Assembly: GCF_001638985.1 (NCBI RefSeq)
Contig: NW_017265143.1
Coordinates: 124,001-188,000, forward strand
Length of the DNA: 64,000 bases
Direction of reading: 5' to 3'
Origin: Phycomyces blakesleeanus NRRL 1555(-)
Taxonomy: Eukaryota > Mucoromycota > Mucoromycetes > Mucorales > Phycomycetaceae
The translations under genes were made by a program, and so were the position numbers. Under the pieces are notes generated by a model that ran no database searches, was not told where the DNA came from, and was given only the letters and a program-made list of their open reading frames with translations. Below are positions 48,834-61,931 of the stretch, piece by piece (the stretch's first letter is position 1; every line of letters begins with the position of its first letter).

Positions 48834-51401
48834 TTACTTCCTTATTCCGCTCATAGGGCATCCAGATGCCTCGTCGCCACCATTGCCATCACTGGTACCC
48901 TTTTTCCCTGTAACAGGGCACACTGCAGCACTCTTAATGCCACTCATAGGACACACTGCTGGTATTTCCACCTCCTCTTTAGGTGCCTCATAAAACATGC
49001 TCTCCCCGTTTGGTACCTGGACATCTGAGAAATAAGACGCAATATGTTTCTCATCTGCTTCTTCCCAGGAGCTTTCTTGTTTAAGCCATTTCTGGTAGTC
49101 TTTTGAATGTCGCCATTGAGTATTCACAGTACGCTCAATCCTGTAGATATCGAGTGAATTCATGTCCTTTATCTTGTCGACTAGGCGGAACATTACCTAT
49201 ATCACCACAATCAAAAGGTATAAGCAGTACAATACATTATAGCGTACCCTTGTGTATTTTAGTATAATAATTTTACCCTTGGAAGTATAGGTGGAAGTTG
49301 TTTCCAGTGTTCAAGTATAGACTTGCTCCATTTGTTGTTAATCTTCTGTAGACTTGATTCAAGCTCATCGAATGACTTTGCTGCCTATATACATTATTTC
49401 ATCGTTTTTTTTTTGGAGAAAAAAGGTGTTAAATTTCTGTAGTTTAGAAACATCAAGACAAATGAATCTATGTTCTTTTTTGTCTGTTTTTTTTTGCACG
49501 TTGTCAAGGAATAGGCTCCTGCACTCACCCCAAATATGTCACCTATTTCTCTTTCCCACACTCCCAGTCGATCAGGACCAGAATACACATGTTGCGACAA
49601 AAGTGTGATTTGCAAAGCCTTCATAGTATCAGGCAGAGGACAAACTGCCATGCTTTTTGCACTTTCGATAGTTCCTTGGAGCCGTAACTCGGGTACAAAC
49701 ACATCTGCCATACCAAGCCTCAGCAATTCAGGTGCTCTCAAAAGCCCAAGTTCAGGAGGCGACAAAGCTAGGTAAAGTCCTATTCCACTAGGTAGTGGAC
49801 GAGGCGCTTTGGAAAGACGAGATTGAAAGAACCCAAGGGAAGAAAATGGAGCATGCCCAGGCTTAACACCGATGTCAAGCAATGTGTGTTCGGTAATCAC
49901 ACGAACAAACATGTCGCTCAAGTAGAGATATACCGCGCTGTGAGGTACTTTTCCATTGATAAACCAGACCATTGGCTTTCCTTTCTGGTGAATCTCACGA
50001 GAAATACCATGGTAGGCTGTTTCAAGAGAATTTTGAGATGCCTGGAGATCACACGAAGATCTGCTTGCTGTAACTAGATTGTACGTCTCTTCATACGCTA
50101 AACCACAGCTGACTACTTTGGTATCCTTGGCACGAAGAGGTGTGCTCTCAGATAATATCTCGTGGGTTGGATTCTCAGCTACGGTAGCCGTAAAAAATAT
50201 ACTTGTCGCCTTGGGGTTCTTTATAGCATCTTGGTATGCTTTTTTGAGCTCATTTAAGCGTCCAACCGTTAAGATATTTTTGCTTTTTGGAGAAGAAAGA
50301 TTAATGATTGCAGGACCGCCAATAAGATCTGGGGTCTCAGCTGTAATGAAAGAAGCGCAAGATGTTTGCTCTTGAGGAGCGACTAAGAGAGAGAGAGTGA
50401 ATAAATACACAAGATTTATGAAAATAGATTGACCAAAGAGTAACAATATAATCCAACTATAGACACCTATACTTGCCTTTGCCTTTATTCTTCCATAGGT
50501 TAGCAAATGGGCAGGCTGATTGGGATTTGGCCTCGTTTTTTTCTTTCCATGCCAAGTATCCTGCAACATCAACTGGCTCTACATGTCTTTTAAGATTATG
50601 AAAGACGAAAACATATCACCCGCCGATTGTTACTTTAAAGAAACAATATGCTTGCAGTACTTGATGCATTTGTGGATGGTACATACAAAATATAATACAT
50701 TGCCTTGGCTTTAAGAAACTCTTGTTCGATTACTTCTTTATTCCAGTCAGAATGATCTTTTCGTTGGTTTATCCAAGCCTGGACAGAAGCTGGTAGACTT
50801 TGCTGATACTTGATATCATTTTCATAGTCGTAGCTATCCATTCGCTCGTAAGCCATCTTCTGATTGTCTTTGCTGGATTCTAGAACTGGTGGGCCCTGTT
50901 GTTGTTTCTCATATGCCAAGAATTCTTCGAGCCCAAAAGGTTGTTTAGATCTACAGGAAGAAAATCTACATAAGAATTGCATGCGCGCCAACTTACAAGT
51001 CCCCACCCCGTTTTCTATTTATTTTTTCTGGCTTGGCTTGCAGTTTGCCTTTACTCCTTATCCCACATTTACACAAGAATTTTCTAACACGGATTCGTTT
51101 CTGTTATACTATAGTATAATAAAAAGGCATAAATTACTTGCCTTGAATAGTAGCTGTGTTTGACTTTCAACAATTCAGATGCCTGAAGAACATCATTACT
51201 AGTATTACTATTAATTTTTCCAATGTCTGACTGATCGATAAGGTTTTGTGGCTCAGTTGAATTCATGGCTTGTTGATTAGCTTTGAGATCCTTGGTTGTT
51301 GAAACAATATATGCTTGAAATGCTTGATCTTCATTCCAGGGGTAGGTTTTGAAATCCTGAAATGTCTGTTTTTGTAGGGTGGTGAACGTGCTTGTTTGCA
51401 T
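48834..51401 (-). CDS. Enoyl-CoA hydratase-fold protein with Cys-Pro motifs, probable pseudoenzyme
   Basis: Six exons give 652 aa: 51401-51142, 50950-50687, 50586-50477, 50382-49529, 49384-49277 and 49196-48834. The N-terminal 200 residues contain two small blocks I do not recognise (FQDFKTYPWNEDQAFQAYI and QPFGLEEFLAYEKQQ). Residues about 215-590 follow the ECH_2/3-hydroxyisobutyryl-CoA hydrolase layout (INLSSPKSKNILTVGRLNEL, GKPMVWFINGKVPHS). The oxyanion glycines expected after the INGK position are replaced by PHSA, and the catalytic PET region reads LDIGVKPG, so activity is doubtful. Cys-Pro motifs occur at Cys200 (ACPFANLW), Cys614, Cys625 and Cys645 (CPMSG/CPVTG). Introns 1 and 3 require GC donors (AAG|GCAAGT). 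The exon 2/3 junction is the least certain. Confidence 0.72.
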
Positions 51402-52074
51402 GGTTTAAACCTGTAGATCCTGAACTCCGCTCCTCCACACTAGCAAATTCCCTCCCTCTTTCACCCCCTTTATTTTATTTAGGACAACACAGTTTTTTTT
51501 TGATAGTGGCGGGAATCCCAAATACCGGGCAAATAGCACATTCTTGAATAATACTTTATATATATATATATATAATTTCTTTCTTTTATATGCGTGTGAA
51601 TAGAATGGTACTGGTTCAATCAACGTTTCAATTATTTTGCTTGTTCGATTTTTACTGATTATTGAAAGCTATGATTATATGATGATCAAAAGCTATTAAC
51701 TTTAGATCTGGATAGCGGTTAAAGTCTTTTTCCTTAATCTTCTCATATGATAATTCACTGGGAAATAAGGGACATCCTGTGTGACTGTATTTATTAATTT
51801 TAGATCCAAGACAAGAAAAAAGAAAGATTGTAGTAATCAAGCACATATCATTCGCACGGTGATTAGATGGAAGATTTATAGTCTTGTAGATGAACCAGAT
51901 TATGTTTTTGCATTTATTTATTTATTTATGTGACTTGAAGGAAAATATGGGTAAAAGTTAATGTTAGGTTTGACCTGTTGGTTGTATTTTATTTGTCTAG
52001 CAAAGAACACTCGATAACTCCTTATTATTATTTTGTTATGCGTAAAATATATGTATATATATATATATATGTAT
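51402..52074. other. Intergenic region without recognised genes
   Basis: AT-rich stretch between the start of the hydratase-like gene and the end of the aminotransferase gene. A pyrimidine-rich tract on the minus strand just upstream of 51401 is part of the likely promoter. A short minus-strand frame (51652-51846) is not supported by anything else. Confidence 0.45.
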
Positions 52075-53350
52075 TTATAAGCCCTCTGCAGGCCACATCC
52101 AGCCTAAAGTATCCTTAATCTCACCCTTCTGAATACCACGGTATTCATTGAAGAGCTTGAGGAAACCTTGTCCAATCTCAGTTTGGTTACCAGAACCAAT
52201 GTTGACTACCTTGTCACCACGGACAATCTTCTTGATTGGTGTGATGACAGCAGCAGTACCGCAAGCAGCCACCTCGGCAAACTTATTCTGCTCGAGCTCA
52301 CTGAAAAACACCGGGCGCTCTTCGACCTCATAGCCGAGTTTCTTGGCAATATCACATAATGACAGACGAGTAACCGAACGCAGAACTGTGCTGGAGTTGG
52401 GGGTCACAAAAGTTTGTTTGCCGGTTTTTGGGTCGGGATGAGTGAGGGCAACAAAGTTGGAAGTCGAGAATTCGTCAATCATGGTACGAGTCTTGGAATC
52501 CAAGTGAAGGGTGATGGGGTATCCATTATCCTTGGCGACCTTCATTGGCTTGAAGGTAGGAGCATAGTTACCACCGAGCTTGGTAGCACCAGTACCAAAA
52601 GGAGCGGCTAAACAAAGAGAAGTGGTAGGGTAATGGTGATGATAATGATGATGCGTAAGTATGACATTTATTTGTTTATTTTGGATAATAAATATGCCCT
52701 GGCCCTTTTTTTTGGTTTATATATATATATATATTAGCCGCGGATAACTTACTTCTGTCAAAGTCTTCAATAACCCAAGCATCGACGGGTACAGCATTGC
52801 CCTTGTAAAAGTTACCAACTGGCATGCCAAATACGATAAAGGTAAATTCCTTGGCTGGACCCATTCCAATGAAAGGTCCACTGCCGAACAGAAGGGGGCG
52901 CAGGTAAAGAGAACCTCCAGAACTTCCGGGAGGAACGAACTCGAGGTTCTTTGTTACAGCCAAGCGAACACCCTCTTCAAAGAGTTCGATAGGAACCTCG
53001 GGCATGTAAGCCATATCTGCACTGCGAATCATACGGGCAGCATTGACTTCAGGTCTGAAAACGCGTACGAGACCTTGGGGGTCGCGGAAGGCTTTTAATC
53101 CTTCAAAGCACTGCAAGATATTGTTAAGATAAAATAGATAGAGTTTTAGCTGACAGGCTGATTTCTTGTTTACCTGTTGTCCATAGTTCAATCCAGTGGC
53201 ACAGATGTGAACCTTTACATAAGGATCCTTTTCAAAGGTAGGCTTACCCCAGCCTTTTCCTTCAGTCCAGACAAACTTTGCGTAGCCGTTGAGATCACGA
53301 TACTCAAAGCCAAGGTTGTTCCAGTCGATAGCAGTAGTGGGAGGAATCAT
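52075..53350 (-). CDS. BAT1: Branched-chain amino acid aminotransferase
   Basis: Three exons, 53350-53174, 53110-52753 and 52607-52075, give 355 aa, typical for the family. The enzyme is PLP-dependent and transfers the amino group between Leu, Ile or Val and 2-oxoglutarate. Visible signatures are LNYGQQCFEGLKAFR, FRPEVNAARMIRSADM, YLRPLLFGSG, and KLGGNYAP with the predicted PLP lysine at residue 188. The later segment TMIDEFSTSNFVAL and the glycine-rich EVAACGTAAVITPI bind cofactor phosphate. No mitochondrial presequence is visible: the protein starts MIPPTTAIDW, so a cytosolic form (as yeast Bat2) is likely. A longer in-frame extension upstream begins at TTG, not ATG, and is rejected. The symbol is by family, not by paralogue. 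Confidence 0.94.
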
Positions 53351-55369
53351 GGTAAAGAAGAACGATTGAATAAGAAATAAAATAAGAAATAAAATAGACA
53401 AGTCCTGCTGCTAAAGTTGGGCTTAATTTGTAGGCGAAGGATGCTAGACCAAAGTTTTTATTATTATTTTAAAACGGCGATTATGAGTCGTACGGCGTCA
53501 TTGACTCTTTGTATGGCCACAGTGATTTTATATTTTATTTTATAGAGTGTTTAGGCACTCAATTTTTTTTTTTTTTGGTTTGCTTTTTCTCTGGATATGA
53601 AATATTATTGGATGAAAATTGAAGTACCGCTTCATCGAAAATGTCAAGCATATAGAAGAACTTGGTGAAACCTCATACTGTATGGTGCTGTGTGTGTGTG
53701 TGTGTGTGTTTTTTTTTTAGATCAATTCATATTAATGGATTTGAGCAGATAACCTTTGTTGTCTGCTTATTTGCTGTGAAGGTAAATGTATAGATATAGT
53801 ATTGTTTAAAGAATAAAAATTGTATATACATATATAGAATCTATAAGAAAAAAGAGAAGTAAAAAAATCCAAATCCAAATCCAAATGCTATGTGTCTATT
53901 TGAAATCTATTCTTTTTGATTTCTATATAAAGATTACAGGGTGTGGCGATTAAACTATTTGGTCTTTGAGTAGCATGGCAAGCCCATTTTACATATTTAT
54001 TTATTTTTATACATGTAAATTCTAAAGGGTAAAATTTACGCTGTTATAATTATGATTACGATCATTATTCTTGTTATTATTGTTATTATTTATAAAATCT
54101 ATATACATCAAAGTCGATCGTACTAATGTAGAAATGCGATTATGCTTAATGTTTACGTGTAATACAAATACAAGTTTAATAGTTTAATATTAAATATTAA
54201 ATATTAAATAAGTAAATAAATAAATAAATGCGCACATTTAAGACGTAAAAAAAATACAAAAATACAAAAGAACGAAAAGAAAAGAAAAAAAAACAGAAGA
54301 ATATATATATTTATATACATTTATATATTTTTTAGAGAAATGGTAAGGCGGAATGCAGATCTTCATTTACTATGAGCGGGGTACTTTACACGAGGAAGGG
54401 AGGAGGTCCAATGGAGCCGTCTCAATGATACCTTAAAAATGGGCAACACCGGACATCCCTAAATGGTTAGTAACATGAAGACGCTTTCGGTATTGCGCCC
54501 GGTCAATGAGGAAGTACAAATTTGACAGATTGAGAAAGAGCTCAAAGAGATTGTTACATTGTCGGCAGGGAGCAAAGAAGAAGTCTAGGCAGTTTTGGAT
54601 GAAATTGCTGACATTGAAGGAATGCACAAGGACAAAAAAAAGGGCATGTTTCGTTTAAGGAAACAGGAGGGAAAGAAGGGGTGTGTGTGTAAGAGAGGGG
54701 GAGTTGAGAGGGGTCCCTTACTTGCCACACATTGCGCGTTTACTGAAAACATGCAGAAATAGAAAGTCGTTCTTCCTCTTCTACTTGGACTTTTGACTCC
54801 TCACCTATTCCAGTATTCCTTTATTCCTTCATTGCAGTAAGATCATCTCATCCAATCTCTTCAAGTTCTGGACCATCACACCCCTCCATTCCTCATTCCA
54901 CTCCACATTCAACACCTCTTTTTATCATTTTCTTTTATTATCAAACCCTAACCTGTCGCTCTACATTTTTTGTATATATTCAAGATACCAACCAAACCTG
55001 GTCCTCCAACAGAAAAAAAATCACTTCATTCCTAGTGCCCTACGGCAACCAATCCTTTTAACACGACGTTCTCACGCCCCCTTGATCGATTTGATCTGTA
55101 AGTCTTTGCTTTGAGACAGAGTGTGCAGTTGGGGTTATATGAGATCAACAACAAGACAAGCAGTCGATGGATCTGTGTGTGACAGACAGCATCTGTGTTG
55201 CCAATGCTTCTACCATAGCAACTGCCGCTGCTTCTCTTTCGTTTGTTGCCATGGTTGCTTACATCAATGTCACTCCTCTGCCTGTTGTTGCCATACTTCC
55301 TCTCGATCTTGCCATCTACGCCTCAAGCAACCCCTCCCGCCTTTACTCTACGAACAATTGATACCCTAC
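53351..55369. other. Divergent upstream region of BCAT and the RhoGEF
   Basis: About 2 kb separates two genes pointing away from each other. It holds a GT run at 53693-53709, AT-rich sequence to 54340, then a less AT-rich stretch. A minus-strand frame ending at 54433 (about 62 residues with LFELFLNLSNLYFLIDRAQYRK) has a protein-like composition but no ATG and no context; it could be a terminal exon or relic. CT-rich sequence from 54780 to 55020 may be the RhoGEF promoter or 5' UTR. Confidence 0.4.
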
Positions 55370-58300
55370 ATGGACCGTCCTCCTTCTATAGACCCTTCCG
55401 AGTGCTCCCTCTGTAGCTGTAGCTGTGCCTCAACCGATGAACATCGATCACTGCCCTCCACAGGCCGCACAACGCCCATCGACCCAATCTGTCCTTCGAA
55501 GCGACGAGGAGAGTTGACAATTGCCGAAATGGACGAAGCATGGAAAGCTCGCAAGCAACCCCTGCGTAGACATCATGCCACTCACGAACTTATTCAGACC
55601 GAAAGAGACTATGTTCGCGATCTTGGTCACCTTTCAGAGGTAAAAACTCTCTACATTTCTTTATTCTTTCGATTCGATTCCACTTTTATAAATATATACA
55701 TATATTTCATTGTAGATTTTCTTTGAAATACTTTCTCGGGAGGAATGGATTCCGCATGAACATAAGCGGGTGATTATTCGAAACGCACAAGATATCCTAA
55801 TTTTCAACAGACGCTTTTTGAAAGCCCTGGAGACATGTCTTGATCAGAGTCTCGATAATAGAAAAACCACATGCGAACTCATTGCCCAAGTCTTTCTGGA
55901 TATGGTATGCTCGTGTCTATTATGGAAGATGGAACTTTACATGTTCCATTGATGGACCGATAATAATAATAATAACAATAACAATAACAATAACAATGAT
56001 AATAATAAGCATTAATGTTTGATATTTATTCATTTATTTATTTATTTATTTATCGATCAGGCAGATGATTTTATGGTATATGCTTACTATTGCGACATGC
56101 ATGCAGAAGCTCTTGCATTGTATGCAGATTATCGCACTCGACCAGAATGGACAATATTCTTAAAGAAATGTTCTCCTGCAGATAGAACTCTGGTACAAGG
56201 AAACATTAGCGATTCAGTTGGACCTACAACCATTGCACCTTCAGCAAAGGCACTTCATTTTGAAGACTATCTGATAAAAGTAAGTTTGCTTTATTTCTTT
56301 TTTTTGCTTTACTCTACTTTCTTTCTTTATTCATTTTCATCGTAATTTACATTGCAAAATTTTACAAAAAAAATAAAAAAGAAAAAGAAACTTATCATCC
56401 CATAAAAAAAACAATAAAAAATAAAATAAAATAAAAAGCCTGTTCAGAGGATATGCCGCTACCCGCTACTTCTCAAAGACCTCGTGCGTTACACCTCTCC
56501 ACATGCAGAGGAATACTCCCTCTTGAACGATGCCCTTACTGCCATCCAAAACACTGTGGGGGAAATCGATTACCGCAAATACACACGCGATAGTAAAGAA
56601 CGAACCGAATTATTTGTGCTACGATTGGAGAACGACCGAAGGATAGATAAGCAATTTCTTCCCAAACTAGGAAATTTGATGATTGCAGGTGGTCTTGAAG
56701 TAAGCTTTACACCCATGGGCCAAACAGTCTCGAAGACGAAATACCTCGGCTGCTTCTTGTTTCCGACGTACATTATGCTCGTGAGACCTAAAAAATCGAC
56801 TGTTTACGAACCAAAACATTGGTTTTCATTACGGCAAGCAGTGTTTGAAGACGTTCTAGAAAGCGATGGTAAGTACTGATTTGATACAAACAATAACAAT
56901 AGCAAGTGATATATATATGCGTACCTCTTGTATCTTAAATGCACTCAAAAAAATGCAAAATATAAACATTAAAAACACAAATAGCAATAGCAATAGCAAT
57001 AATAACATTTGAAAACAATGCTGATGCTCAATATAAAGAACAACAGGAAAATATGTTTATTATTTACACAAAAGGGCATGTGTTTGCATTCAATGCAAGT
57101 TGCTTCCAAGAAAAACAATTGTGGGTCAAAAGAATACGAGAGGCCATGATGTTCACTGATAATCAGGGTGATGCTGTTCCGTCTGATCTGCGCGAAGCTG
57201 AGAATTCATTGGACTTCTCTTTTACAGAAAGTTCTCTGCCACCAGCTCAGCATACAATTCGACAGTCGAGATCGTTCACCAACATGCTCGATTTTGCCAC
57301 CTCCATAAACTACCCCTCGAGCCAAACATCAAAATCAGCTACCACCACTACTTCTACTTCAACAAATGGCATACGACGATCGGTGTCAACTGGAGTACAG
57401 CTGTGTGGCGAGACATTCAAAGGAAAAGAGAGACACAATACCTTGACTACCTCTATAAATATTGACACCAGAACAGCTGCACTAGCCAGATCGTATTTCT
57501 CGGCAGGCTCTCCAGCCAGCAGAGAAGATTCGTTCAGATCGGAAAGAAGCCAACCTGCTTCGGGTTCAATGACGCCAGAACTCTTGGAAAGTTATGGCAC
57601 TCATCATAGACGACCTAGTTCTATTGACCTCCTAATGACTTCGAACAATACTACAGCAAACATGATTGGGAAAATGTCTTCTCAAATAAAAAACAATCAC
57701 AAGCACACGATACGGATGGCAATAGACCACAAATTACGCGACGTGTGTACCCAAGACTATCTTTCTTCTAGAGCATGGCACATGCGCGACAAGGAGCTAC
57801 TTATGCTCTCCCAATCCCAACCCCAACTCCAATCCCAAACCTCAAATTATGGCCCTCATGGCAACTATCGTAAGCGCAAATCCACTCCTTTTCTACGCCC
57901 TCCTCCTTCCAATGGATCTCTTTTATTGGCTCGGAGAGCAAGTGAGGCTGGCCTCATCTCCCGCTCTCTACGCAATTTTGAATACGATGACCAGTCCAAC
58001 TTTAGTCTCGAAAGCTCAGTAGATGACACAGGCCTAGGACGAAAGCAATCGCATTCAGCCACAACTAATATACGACGACTGTCACAAAACAGCCATATAA
58101 GACTTATGACTACCGATTCCACTCGTTATCATTACCCTGTAGAGCAACTGTCGACTATCGAAGGCTCATCCGACCTAGGAATAGAAGACTTTAGTGGATT
58201 TTCTCCAGATACCCACAGTACCCAACAAAACCATGACTGGCCCACTATATGCAATGAAAACACCACCCCCTATCAAGACCCACCCGAGCTCCCAACTTCA

Positions 58301-58897
58301 TCTACATATACACCCGCTAAACCAAAAAGCGTTCGCCAAAAGAGGGCCTTTGTTGGAAAGATTTTGGATAAACTTACAGGACATGGCAAGAAAGTAGCTA
58401 AGCCTGACAAACCAGATGTCCATTCTTTTCCATTGTCCCGTGCACCAAGTAGGCACAATTCGGATATGCAGCCATACTCTAATCGAGAGGCAAGTGTGAT
58501 TTTATTGCTTTATTGTATTGTTGGACTGACACTGACATTATCATGACATGACATGACATGAATTTGTTCTAAATATTTTTTTGGTAACACTTAGCTGGCT
58601 GAGATTTCTCATAGGATATCTGTATCCGATCCAGTCCTTCCACTATCGCCAGATGAACACAACCCCACACAATCCAATAGAGAATTACATCCCAAGTTAA
58701 AACACAAGCGCTCGTTTTTTGGGCGTATTAAAAAAGAACAACAAAAAGCACCTACAAATCTACCCAATATTATACCCCAATCCAGTCCTAATATTCCTCT
58801 TTCTACTGCATTTGCTTATGCGTCAACTCCAGCCCAACCTCAAAAATTGGGATGGAAGAAGAAGCTTAGTGCGATGCGTCAACCTCACTCTACTTAA
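55370..58897 (+). CDS. Rho guanine nucleotide exchange factor (DH-PH)
   Basis: Six exons: 55370-55639, 55716-55904, 56061-56279, 56439-56868, 57039-58489 and 58595-58897, 953 aa from the ATG at 55370. The DH domain (about 55-300) starts THELIQTERDYVRDLGHLSE and includes the diagnostic PVQRICRYPLLLKDLVRYT. The PH domain follows (NLMIAGGLEVSF to EEKQ-like FQEKQLWVKRIREAM, up to about 430). The remaining 520 residues are Ser/Thr-rich and disordered, with basic clusters near the end (KHKRSFFGRIKK, GWKKKLSAMR). It should activate Rho/Cdc42-type GTPases in polarity or wall signalling; the target is unknown. Intron 5 has a GC donor (GAG|GCAAGT); using the nearby GT would give a stop. The 5' end is uncertain: the frame stays open upstream to 55121. 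Confidence 0.85.
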
Positions 58898-59537
58898 ATT
58901 ATACATAGACATAATATAAATATAACATAATACATTATAACGTAATAGGTATACAATAGATAATACGGCCTTTTGTTCTTGATTTTCATTTACTTATTTA
59001 TTTACTATTCTTACATAAAAATCTCATTGGTATTTCATTTTGAATTTTATTATGGTCGTGCAAAACTACTTTGAGATATTTGCAGGAGTATACACAAATG
59101 TGCTTTAGGGTAATAAAAGAATATCATTGAATAAGGAGGTGATCTGCAATAATAATCGACAGAAAAGATCCTCTGGTGAATACCAGCTTCAAGTGGGTGC
59201 ACTACTATTTAGTAACTTTTGGATACTTTAATATCTATGTATACAAATGTGTTGCAAATGTGTACAAAAAAGGAGACCAAGAAGTCAAAAAGCCTAAGTA
59301 AATAGATATATAAAACAAAAAAGGCCATTGGTTTTTTAGCTGCATAACATAATACAATATCCAGTCATCTTTAGGCGTATCGCATTAGCTTTGACTTACT
59401 CCTGCTTTTTCTTACCTTATTTTTTCAACTTCCTTATTTTTCTCTTTATTTTCACTTTCTTATGTATTTATTTATTTGTTTATTTGTTTCCTGCACTAGT
59501 ACTGCATAGTACTTGACTGCAGTATATCTCTCTCTCT

Positions 59538-59586
<49 letters not shown>

Positions 59587-59639
59587 CATTTTCTATAGGC
59601 GCGTGTCCTTTGTTTTATTTTATCCTAGTTGGTCTAGAC
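58898..59639. other. Intergenic region between RhoGEF and IML2-like gene
   Basis: AT-rich with a TA run at 59541-59580 shortly before the IML2-like start and CT-rich sequence at 59400-59460. The two genes are in tandem on the plus strand. No further gene is seen. Confidence 0.5.
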
Positions 59640-61877
59640 ATGTTTCGCCAACTCACATATATTACAAGGCGGACCAATTCTTCTATCAAACATGCCAATA
59701 CCACCAACACGGCTACGTATCTCTATCCAGAAACCATAAAATCTAACTCTGGTCAACCATTTGATATCTGGTTAGCAGAAGCACATCATGGTTTGGTAGG
59801 CATGTTTACATATATACTGAATATCATTAAGCTTCTGAAATCTCGCCTTATCCTTTATATTTTGTCTTTTTGCTTTTGCTTTTGCTTTGCTTTGCTTTGC
59901 TTATTTGTTTATTTGTGTGTTTATATATTTTCTTTGTTTATATTTATTAATGTAGGACGCCTTTTTGGATGATCAGATTAATGATGCTCAGGCTATATTT
60001 CAACAAAGCGCTGCAGAATCATCTTTTCACGCAGTTGGATGTGCTTTTATAGCTTATATTGAAGCAATATCGACGCTAGAGCCTGAAAAGATTCAATTAG
60101 CTCTCTATCAAATATCATCTGCCGAGTGTCTCGTAAAACAATCTGCAAAGGATGTCCACAAACAATCTTCAAAGCCTACTACAGTTCAAAAGGGAAACTT
60201 TGTGCCAGTCTATGCAGAAAATGGGCCAGAAGAACCGGTCTGTATCTCATTCTCATCGCCTGGCGTAACTCCATCTTCTTCCAGTAGCACTCTTGGCGAT
60301 ATTGATGACACCATTGCCGTCAACAACAATCGCTTGCCAAACCCAGGTCAGTCAACATATAGCTCGCCGTTCAAACCTGACCAGGCTGCCAGTATCCAGC
60401 ACAAGCTCCTAGAGCTTAACTGTATGCTTATGTACGCAACATTGCAGCTCTTGCGAGATAACTGGGTCGGGTATATCAAGTCGGCCTACAAGCTGCGTAC
60501 AGCATACAAGACTTATGAACATCTTTTTCATCTCATCACCGGTCTTAAACCAAGAGAATACGCAAGCCGTCTTCAAAAGACGGGAGAGACTCCATCAGAT
60601 CACTCGAACCCTCAATCTACTCTTTCGGAACGTCACTGCACATCATGTATGTTGTCCGCCCTATCAGATTCTACAGACAGCTCTTTGTGTACAAAGACTT
60701 CAATGATTGGCGCTATGCCCTGCACACATCCCAGGTTACCTAGTCGCTCTTGCACGCTTCCTTCTCTAAGCACTACAGGATCTGTGCAGGGAAATAGCGG
60801 TTTTGGGAAACGCAGCAGTGTATTTAGCTTGTATTCATTTCGAGATGTAGAACGTGTACGTATCAAAAATTGCGAAGGATATATTGACCCCTTATTTCGT
60901 CAATCGCCACTCAGCCAAAGTTCACACCACTACCACAATCACAATCACAATCACAATCACAAAAAGACAAACCAAGCTGAGAATCAAGACAGTGTGGATC
61001 CAACCCAGGCAGACTCCATGATCAAAAGTGGAATTTTTTTTGGAATTGGTGCCTTTAGCTTGATATTTTCACTTCTTCCACCGAAAGGTAAGCCAATTAA
61101 AGAAAGAAGGAAATTGCGGCAAGGTAGCTCCTTTTTCCTCTCCTCTCTCCCTTTTTTAAAAGAGATAGGTAAAGCATACTAATAGATAATTTCACGTTTC
61201 TTATGGAACCCTTTTTTTTTAAAAAATAAATAAAATTAAATTGAATTGTAGTGAGCAGAGTCTTGAATACACTAGGCTTCCATTCCTCTAGAGTTTTTGC
61301 TATCGATGTGTTACAACAGTCTTACGAGACTAAAGGACTCTATGGTGATTTATCCGGCTTCTTTGTTCTTTCTTATTATTCAAGTCTGTCTTTCTTTGGC
61401 CATAATCGACTTTTGCCACATTCTCTGAAATCAGAGGATACACGAAACATGCTTGATCAATTAAAAGAAAAACATCCACGTGGAAAACTGTGGGATCTTT
61501 TGGACGGTAGGATGGTAAGAATGGAAGGAAATACCGAAAAGAGCGTTGACCTTCTCAGAGACGCTCGACGAAGAAACTGTGCTTGGTACACAGCGGGTAC
61601 ACCTGGGAAGAATAAGATAGACAAGTGGTATGGATTTGACTTTGGCCTGAGCGCAACGGATAAAAATATGCAGCACGGGGCGACGATCAGTGATTTTGGA
61701 CAATTTCAGATGCTGGCGATACATGAAATGGGATGGTAGGCTCACTATTTTTTTAAGAAAATTTTATCAGCACACACAAATAAGGATCTCCTAGTTCGGA
61801 AAAAATGATCTACGTTTTGGGCTTTTTTATCTGGGGATATTCTTTATTTCCCTGATCTTATTCTTCCTTTGTACATG

Positions 61878-61931
<54 letters not shown>

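Noticed and set aside
53351..53401. N-terminal extension of the branched-chain aminotransferase (SILFLILFLIQSFFFT)
   Set aside because: The extension begins at TTG, not ATG, and is a translation of AT-rich 5' sequence; the ATG at 53350 fits the family.
55121..55369. Cys-rich upstream extension of the RhoGEF
   Set aside because: Its composition is unlike the rest of the protein and a second frame is equally open there; I kept the ATG at 55370, though an upstream exon remains possible.
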